In this document: piece after piece, positions 16,337 to 20,664 of the stretch
Layout of the letters: each line of letters opens with the position of its first letter
Position numbering within the stretch: the first letter of the stretch is position 1
NCBI GenBank assembly: GCA_023436485.1
Contig: JAEZIU010000336.1
Coordinates: forward strand, 1 to 20,664
DNA from: Bacillota bacterium
Lineage (GTDB): Bacteria > Bacillota > Clostridia > Acetivibrionales > DSM-1351
DNA: 20,664 nt
Direction: 5' to 3'
Position numbers and translations under genes: made by a program
Notes under the pieces: model-generated
Seen by the model: only the letters and a program-made list of their open reading frames with translations
The model's database searches: none
What the model was told of the DNA's origin: nothing

Positions 16337-17620
16337 ATGAGAGACAGGATACAACCATTGGCATACAGGATGTCGCCAAGAATAATTGATGAATTTGCCG
16401 GACAGAAACATATAATAGGCAAGGACAAGATGCTCTACAGAATGATAAAGGCCGACAGGATAACCTCTATCATTTTGTACGGCCCACCGGGTACCGGAAA
16501 AACCTCTCTGGCAAGAATAATAGCAAATACAACCCAATCCAGTTTTGAAAAGCTGAATGCTGTTACCTCAGGTGTAGCAGATATTAAAAGGATAGCGGCT
16601 GATACACAAAACACCATGCTAAATCAAAATGGAAGAACAGTATTGTTTATAGACGAGATTCATAGATTTAACAAAGCTCAGCAGGACGCACTGCTTCCAT
16701 TTGTTGAAGATGGCTCTATTGTACTTATTGGTGCTACTACGGAAAATCCGTTTTTTGAAGTAAATAAGGCATTAATATCAAGATCTACGGTATTTATGCT
16801 TAAACCTCTTGAAAGTGCTGATATAAGAGAGTTGTTAAAATATGCTCTTGAGGATAAGGAAAGAGGGCTGGGAAACTACGAGATTAATATAACAGATGAA
16901 GCAATTGATTACCTTTGTGAGGTTAGTTCTGGGGATGCCAGGACTGCATTGAATTCTCTTGAGCTGGCAGTTCTTACTTCGGAGCTTGGCGAAGGCGGAA
17001 AAATATACATTGGAATTGATACAATAGAACAATGTGTTCAAAAAAAGGCTATACGTTTTGATAAAAACGGTGAAGAGCATTATGACAATATCAGTGCTTT
17101 CATAAAGTCAATGAGAGGCAGTAATCCCGATGCAGCAGTATTTTATCTGGCAAGGGCTCTTTATGCAGGTGAAGATGTTGAATTCCTTGCCAGAAGAATA
17201 ATTATATGTGCATCAGAGGATGTAGGAATGGCAAACCCCACAGCATTACAGGTAGCCGTTGCTGCAGCACAGGCGGTTAAAATGATAGGTATGCCTGAGT
17301 CAAGGATAATACTTGCTCACGCCGCCGTTACTGTAGCTTGTAGTCCGAAATCCAATTCAGCATATATGGCAATAAACAAGGCATTATCACATGTAGAATC
17401 AAAAAATACCGGAAGTGTTCCGATGCATTTGAGAAATGCCGCAGCAAAGGGAATGGAACAACTGGGGTACGGTATAGGATATAAATATGCACATGACTAT
17501 AAAAACAACATAGTCAAGCAAGAGTTTCTCCCTGATGAAATGAAGGGAACAATATACTACAACCCTACTCAAAACGGGTATGAAGCAAGAATAAAAGAAT
17601 GGCTTGAAAAATGGAGGTAA
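16337..17620 (+). CDS. rarA: Replication-associated recombination protein A (AAA+ ATPase)
   Basis: The product is 427 residues, usual for RarA/MgsA/WRNIP1 proteins. Seen: Walker A GPPGTGKTS (49-57), Walker B VLFIDEIH (102-109), sensor 1 in GATTENP (132-138), Arg149 in ISRS as a likely arginine finger, and a C-terminal tetramerisation region ending in HLRNA, GYKYAHDY and the YYNPTQNGYE segment typical of the family. The ATG follows AAAGGTG. Known role: it acts on stalled replication forks and single-stranded DNA gaps with SSB and RecA-related factors. It begins 9 bp after the secreted-protein gene and its stop overlaps the ribosome binding site of the next gene, so it is co-transcribed with genes of unrelated function. 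Confidence 0.96.
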   Translation: MRDRIQPLAYRMSPRIIDEFAGQKHIIGKDKMLYRMIKADRITSIILYGPPGTGKTSLARIIANTTQSSFEKLNAVTSGVADIKRIAADTQNTMLNQNGRTVLFIDEIHRFNKAQQDALLPFVEDGSIVLIGATTENPFFEVNKALISRSTVFMLKPLESADIRELLKYALEDKERGLGNYEINITDEAIDYLCEVSSGDARTALNSLELAVLTSELGEGGKIYIGIDTIEQCVQKKAIRFDKNGEEHYDNISAFIKSMRGSNPDAAVFYLARALYAGEDVEFLARRIIICASEDVGMANPTALQVAVAAAQAVKMIGMPESRIILAHAAVTVACSPKSNSAYMAINKALSHVESKNTGSVPMHLRNAAAKGMEQLGYGIGYKYAHDYKNNIVKQEFLPDEMKGTIYYNPTQNGYEARIKEWLEKWR

Positions 17621-17624
17621 AAAA

Positions 17625-17861
17625 ATGGAGACTAGTACTTTAAAGAGAGTTTTAGCATGGGTATTACTTGCAGGTTTTGTACTATTGTTATTAAATATAG
17701 CAATATTCCATGTTTTAATTATGCCAAGTGTGGCATTGTATTTAATAATAGCTATATTTTTTATATTTGCAAAGCCAAGGTTGGCAAGAGAACACAAAAA
17801 TACCACAGATACCGTCAGCAATGAAATAGAGCCGGAAATTGAAAAAAATAAAGAAAACTAA
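17625..17861 (+). CDS. Small two-pass membrane protein of unknown function
   Basis: The product is 78 residues from the ATG at 17625, with GGAGG 7 nt upstream inside the end of rarA. An in-frame upstream TTG at 17604 would place that site within the coding region. Two hydrophobic segments (about 8-28 and 33-50) are joined by a short HVLIMPS turn, and a charged C-terminal tail (KPRLAREHK, then acidic) follows. Both ends are probably cytoplasmic. I do not recognise the family. The 4-bp gap to rarA and the shared ribosome binding site point to translational coupling. Confidence 0.7.
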   Translation: METSTLKRVLAWVLLAGFVLLLLNIAIFHVLIMPSVALYLIIAIFFIFAKPRLAREHKNTTDTVSNEIEPEIEKNKEN

Positions 17862-17926
17862 GAATAATAATAAATCCACAGTAAATAATATCCTAGTAAA
17901 GACTATGGATATATTGAGGTGGATTT

Positions 17927-18205
17927 ATGATTGTTGCGGTTTCTTCAAATCTTTTGGATATTGCAGACGGGTTAAAAAAAAGGGGGTACACGGTAGTCGA
18001 CCTGTATTCCTACAAAAAGCCTGTGGATGCGGTGGTTTATCAAGGAAAAAACTTTGATTTCTCGGCAATTACCGAAGATAATGTTAGTTCCAATGCTGCT
18101 ACAGGCAGTACAGGGTACGGAGTTTTTATAGTATGCTCAAACGGTAAGAGTATTGACGAAATTGATTATATGCTTAAGACAAGGTGTTATAGTTCGTTTT
18201 TTTAG
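17927..18205 (+). CDS. YkuS-like (UPF0180) small protein
   Basis: The product is 92 residues with GAGGTGG before the ATG. MIVAVSSNLLDIADGLKKRGYTVV (given here only as positions 1-24: IVAVSS, then DIADGLKKRGY) resembles the start of the UPF0180/YkuS family, in which a short beta strand is followed by a helix and a second strand. Residues 31-50 (PVDAVVYQGKNFDF) and 71-85 (TGYGVFIVCSNGKSIDEID) fit a small alpha/beta fold of the kind that displays a residue pair in place of a catalytic site. The function of the family is not known. There is no membrane segment or signal peptide. It lies 65 bp after the small membrane protein, with no terminator between, and may be the end of the htrA-rarA transcript. 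No clear terminator follows it. Confidence 0.65.
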   Translation: MIVAVSSNLLDIADGLKKRGYTVVDLYSYKKPVDAVVYQGKNFDFSAITEDNVSSNAATGSTGYGVFIVCSNGKSIDEIDYMLKTRCYSSFF

Positions 18206-18238
18206 CCTAATAGAGCCATAAAAAAATTTTACAGATAC

Positions 18239-18267
18239 TTGCATTAACTTTGTTAATGTGTTAACAT
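18239..18267 (+). promoter_or_regulatory. Candidate promoter of the Rrf2-iscS-iscU cluster overlapping a palindrome
   Basis: TTGCAT (18239-18244) and TAACAT (18262-18267) are 17 bp apart, 110 bp before the Rrf2 start codon. A perfect inverted repeat CATTAAC-TTT-GTTAATG (18242-18258) and an 8-bp palindrome TGTTAACA (18259-18266) fill the space between the -35 and the -10. That is a natural place for a repressor such as the Rrf2 protein itself. Confidence 0.4.
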
Positions 18268-18286
18268 CTGATTAAATCATAGTAAT

Positions 18287-18300
18287 TTAATTGGAATTAA
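18287..18300. promoter_or_regulatory. Palindrome upstream of the Rrf2 gene
   Basis: TTAATT-GG-AATTAA is a perfect 6-bp inverted repeat around GG, 76 bp before the Rrf2 start codon and downstream of the candidate -10. It could be a second operator for the Rrf2-family regulator. In AT-rich DNA a short palindrome of this kind may also be chance. Confidence 0.3.
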
Positions 18301-18376
18301 GGTAATTAGCTTTGAAACAGGATTTTTAAAAAGCTGATTGCCTAAATTAATTTTTATAAGGGACGTGGAGGTTAAA

Positions 18377-18823
18377 GTGAAAGTATCAACAAAAGGAAGG
18401 TATGGACTCAGGGCTATTGTTGATCTCGCTGCCCATGAAAGTGAAGGACAGGTTTCTTTGAAAAGTGTTGCTGAAAGGCAGAAACTTTCTGAAAACTATC
18501 TTGAACAGTTATTTTCATCCCTAAAAAAGTCTGGGCTTGTTAAAAGTATAAGGGGAGCTCAAGGCGGATACCTATTGGCGAAGCCGGCAGATAAAATAAC
18601 CGTTGGTGATATTTTGAGATCTCTTGAAGGAACACTATGTCCTGTAGAGTGCATTGACCCGGATTTGCCCACCAGTTGTGACAGGGCAGATGTATGTGTT
18701 ACTGCAGACGTATGGGCGAGGATACGAGATAAAATTAATGAGGTAGTTGACTCAATAACTCTGGCTAATCTTGTCTCCGATTTGGAGAATAAAACTAATA
18801 ATGATTATATTTACTACATATAA
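18377..18823 (+). CDS. Rrf2/IscR-family transcriptional regulator
   Basis: The product is 148 residues from the GTG at 18377, preceded by GGAGG; the protein then begins MKVSTKGRYGLRAIVDLA, the usual Rrf2 start. The winged-helix domain has the recognition-helix region ENYLEQLFSSLKKSGLVKSI and the wing GAQGGYLL. Cysteines are at 88, 92, 101 and 107; three of them (92, 101, 107) have spacing like that of the [2Fe-2S] ligands of IscR. It is the first gene of a cluster with cysteine desulfurase and IscU, so it probably represses the cluster when Fe-S supply is sufficient. CymR-type control of sulfur metabolism is the alternative, though CymR proteins lack this cysteine set. I use no symbol because IscR and CymR cannot be separated with certainty. 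Confidence 0.92.
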   Translation: MKVSTKGRYGLRAIVDLAAHESEGQVSLKSVAERQKLSENYLEQLFSSLKKSGLVKSIRGAQGGYLLAKPADKITVGDILRSLEGTLCPVECIDPDLPTSCDRADVCVTADVWARIRDKINEVVDSITLANLVSDLENKTNNDYIYYI

Positions 18824-18899
18824 GCTGTTTTTGTTGCTTCTTGCAGGGGTATAATTAAAATAAATACAATTTTCACATATATAAAAGGGAGTGTTAGTG

Positions 18900-20081
18900 A
18901 TGGAGGATAGAACAGTATACTTAGATCATGCTGCAACCACATATGTTAAACCTGAAGTATTTGAAGATATGAAACCGTATTTCAGTGAGCATTTCGGAAA
19001 TGCTTCGTCTATATATAGTTTGGGCCGTGACAGCAAAAAAGCTGTAGAAGAGTCCAGGGAAAAGGTTGCAAAAGCAATAGGTGCAGAACCCAAAGAGGTA
19101 TACTTCACCGGCTCAGGAAGTGAAGCAGATAACTGGGCACTTAAAGGAATAGCAGCTGCATACAAGAAAAAGGGAAATCATATTATCACATCAGCTATTG
19201 AGCATCCTGCAATAATGGGTTCATGCAAATATCTTGAGGGTGAAGGTTTTGAGATAACATATATTCCTGTAGACAGTGACGGACTTGTATCACCTGAACA
19301 GATAAGAAATGCAATCAAGGAAAATACAATACTTATCAGCATAATGTTTGCAAATAATGAGATAGGTACTATTCAGCCTATAAAGGAAATCGGTGCCATC
19401 GCAAAGGAAAAGGGAGTTTTATTCCATACGGATGCCGTACAGGCCGTTGGAAATGTAAATATAGATGTTAAAGATTTGAATGTAGACCTCCTTTCTTTAT
19501 CAGGTCATAAATTCTACGGACCAAAAGGCATAGGAGCGTTGTATATAAAGAAGGGCGTTAAGATTTCTTCCTTTATCCACGGGGGACAGCAGGAGCGTGG
19601 AAAGAGAGCCAGTACAGAAAATGTTCCGGGCATAATTGGTTTAGGAAGAGCAATTGAGCTTGCAACGGAAAACCTTGATGAATACAACAAGAAACTCATT
19701 GAACTTAGAGAAAAAACTATAGAGGGTCTGTTTGCAAAAGTTCCTTATATCAAGTTAAACGGACACAGGCATAACAGATTACCCGGTAATGTAAATATTT
19801 CATTTGAATTTATAGAGGGAGAATCGCTTCTTCTTATGCTTGATATGAAGGGAATATACGGTTCAAGCGGATCAGCCTGCTCATCAGGTTCACTTGACCC
19901 TTCTCATGTTCTTTTAGCTATAGGTTTACCCCATGAAATTGCACATGGTTCATTGAGGCTTACTTTTGGGGATGAAAATACTCAGGAAGATGTTGATTAT
20001 ATACTTGAGGTAATACCTCAGATGGTTACCAAACTAAGAGATATGTCACCACTTTGGGAAGCTGTAAAAGATAAAAAGTAA
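18900..20081 (+). CDS. iscS: Cysteine desulfurase (NifS/IscS family)
   Basis: The product is 393 residues from the ATG at 18900, with GGGAG 7 nt upstream. Seen: YLDHAATT near the start, TGSGSEADN (the PLP phosphate-binding region), His102 in IEHPA, HTDAVQ (176-181), the PLP lysine Lys204 in SGHKFYGPKG, the GGQQERGKRASTEN segment and the catalytic Cys327 in SGSACSSGS on a long flexible loop, which places it in group I (IscS/NifS). The reaction takes sulfur from L-cysteine to give alanine and an enzyme persulfide. Its neighbours are the likely acceptors: IscU for Fe-S clusters and MnmA for tRNA thiolation. It starts 76 bp after the Rrf2 gene. A lone TATAAT at 18850-18855 without a good -35 could be a weak extra promoter. 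Confidence 0.96.
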   Translation: MEDRTVYLDHAATTYVKPEVFEDMKPYFSEHFGNASSIYSLGRDSKKAVEESREKVAKAIGAEPKEVYFTGSGSEADNWALKGIAAAYKKKGNHIITSAIEHPAIMGSCKYLEGEGFEITYIPVDSDGLVSPEQIRNAIKENTILISIMFANNEIGTIQPIKEIGAIAKEKGVLFHTDAVQAVGNVNIDVKDLNVDLLSLSGHKFYGPKGIGALYIKKGVKISSFIHGGQQERGKRASTENVPGIIGLGRAIELATENLDEYNKKLIELREKTIEGLFAKVPYIKLNGHRHNRLPGNVNISFEFIEGESLLLMLDMKGIYGSSGSACSSGSLDPSHVLLAIGLPHEIAHGSLRLTFGDENTQEDVDYILEVIPQMVTKLRDMSPLWEAVKDKK

Positions 20082-20124
20082 ATTAATCAAAACATATATT
20101 ATATAGGGAAAAGAGGTATATAAA

Positions 20125-20586
20125 ATGTATAGTGAAAAGGTTATGGACCATTTCTCAAATCCCAGAAATGTTGGGGAAATAGAAGATGCTAACGGTGTAG
20201 GTCAGGTTGGAAACCCGAAATGCGGGGATATAATGAAAATGTATCTTAAAATAGAAGATAATATAATTGTTGATGCAAAGTTCAAGACTTTTGGATGCGG
20301 GGCGGCTGTTGCAACAAGTAGTATGGCAACTGAGCTAGTTAAGGGTAAAACAGTTGAAGAAGCAATGAAAATCACAAACAAGGCTGTTGCAGAAGCTCTG
20401 GACGGACTACCTCCGGCAAAGATGCACTGTTCTAATCTTGCGGAAGAAGCAATAGGAGCTGCATTGTTAGACTACAGAAAAAGAAACGGATTAGTTGACC
20501 CAAATGAAGGCGAAGATTGTACGGGTGAATGTTCATCTTGCCACCACAGCCATGGACGTGAGGAAGACTTTGAAGACGAAGAATAG
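20125..20586 (+). CDS. iscU: Fe-S cluster assembly scaffold IscU/NifU-N type
   Basis: The product is 153 residues; AGAGG precedes the ATG by 9 nt. The three scaffold cysteines are present, Cys33 (PKCGD), Cys58 (FGCGA) and Cys102 (MHCSN), with Asp35 and the neighbouring His101. The LPPAKMHCS segment carries the conserved family motif (which in IscU-HscA systems is the chaperone site). Residues about 131-153 form an extra tail with Cys132, Cys136, Cys139, His140, His141 and His143, followed by an acidic end. Known role: it assembles [2Fe-2S] or [4Fe-4S] clusters using sulfur from IscS. No hscA, hscB or fdx follow; mnmA comes next, an arrangement common in Clostridia. The gap to iscS is 43 bp, so it is probably co-transcribed. 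Confidence 0.96.
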   Translation: MYSEKVMDHFSNPRNVGEIEDANGVGQVGNPKCGDIMKMYLKIEDNIIVDAKFKTFGCGAAVATSSMATELVKGKTVEEAMKITNKAVAEALDGLPPAKMHCSNLAEEAIGAALLDYRKRNGLVDPNEGEDCTGECSSCHHSHGREEDFEDEE

Positions 20587-20607
20587 AATTTGTGCAGGAG
20601 ATATATA

Positions 20608-20664
20608 ATGGGTTCAAAAAAAGTAATGCTTGGTATGAGCGGCGGCGTTGACAGTTCTGTAGCT
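20608..20664 (+). CDS. mnmA: tRNA 2-thiouridylase MnmA, N-terminal fragment (partial)
   Basis: Only 19 codons are in the window. The ATG has CAGGAG 7 nt upstream and lies 21 bp after iscU. The fragment begins MGSKKVMLGMSGGVDSSVA, containing the PP-loop SGGVDSS typical of MnmA (TrmU). MnmA adenylates and thiolates uridine 34 of tRNAs for Lys, Glu and Gln using sulfur delivered from IscS, which fits its place in this cluster. Other PP-loop enzymes share the motif, but the position after iscU in Clostridia favours MnmA. Confidence 0.88.
   Translation, partial: MGSKKVMLGMSGGVDSSVA

Noticed and set aside
17839..18057. A 72-codon open frame overlapping the YkuS-like gene in another frame
   Set aside because: The overlapping YkuS-like frame has a proper ribosome binding site and family-like sequence; this frame has neither.
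1..20664. Search for a CRISPR array, defence island, transposon ends, phage genes, tRNA or rRNA
   Set aside because: No regularly spaced repeats, transposase, integrase or RNA gene signatures were seen; the content is typical chromosomal housekeeping and envelope genes.

Overview
The window looks like chromosomal DNA of a low-GC, endospore-forming Clostridia member (Bacillota). The reasons are AT-rich DNA, strong GGAGG ribosome binding sites, spoIIP, lepA, a Rrf2-iscS-iscU-mnmA cluster, and a large 2-hydroxyacyl-CoA dehydratase activase-type protein. A cellulolytic cluster III clostridium (Ruminiclostridium-like) would fit, but this is an inference from general resemblance. I see no tRNA, rRNA, CRISPR array, transposase or phage gene. 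The window is largely housekeeping and envelope genes, and its oddities lie inside proteins and in upstream DNA.

Layout. (1) 1-1042: 3' end of an acyl-CoA dehydratase activase-related gene, closed by a terminator hairpin that probably serves both strands. (2) 1048-4415, minus strand: an overlapping response regulator/sensor kinase pair, preceded by a small zinc-ribbon gene with its own hairpin. An 11-bp-spaced direct repeat lies upstream of the regulator. (3) 4545-7815: spoIIP behind a candidate sigma-E promoter, a 93-residue membrane protein, and a secreted DUF4163/DUF3298-type protein carrying a copper-amine-oxidase-N-like domain. (4) 7850-9784: lepA with its own promoter and terminator. 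(5) 9974-12471: a sugar nucleotidyltransferase fused to a phosphohexomutase-fold domain whose catalytic loops are all degenerate. (6) 12569-13111: thpR. (7) 13141-18205: a tightly spaced run of an HtrA-like protease, a second secreted copper-amine-oxidase-N-like protein, rarA and a small membrane protein, then a YkuS-like gene. (8) 18239-20664: Rrf2/IscR-type regulator, cysteine desulfurase, IscU scaffold and the first 19 codons of mnmA.

How the genes work together. The last block is a sulfur-trafficking unit: IscS supplies persulfide sulfur to IscU for Fe-S clusters and to MnmA for tRNA 2-thiolation, and the Rrf2 protein probably senses cluster status. The three secreted proteins with copper-amine-oxidase-N-like modules, together with SpoIIP and the two-component system, give the middle of the window a cell-envelope theme. 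The most notable observation is the apparent pseudo-phosphomannomutase domain of the 818-residue fusion protein. It is commonly labelled bifunctional, but here it seems able to perform only the nucleotidyl transfer.
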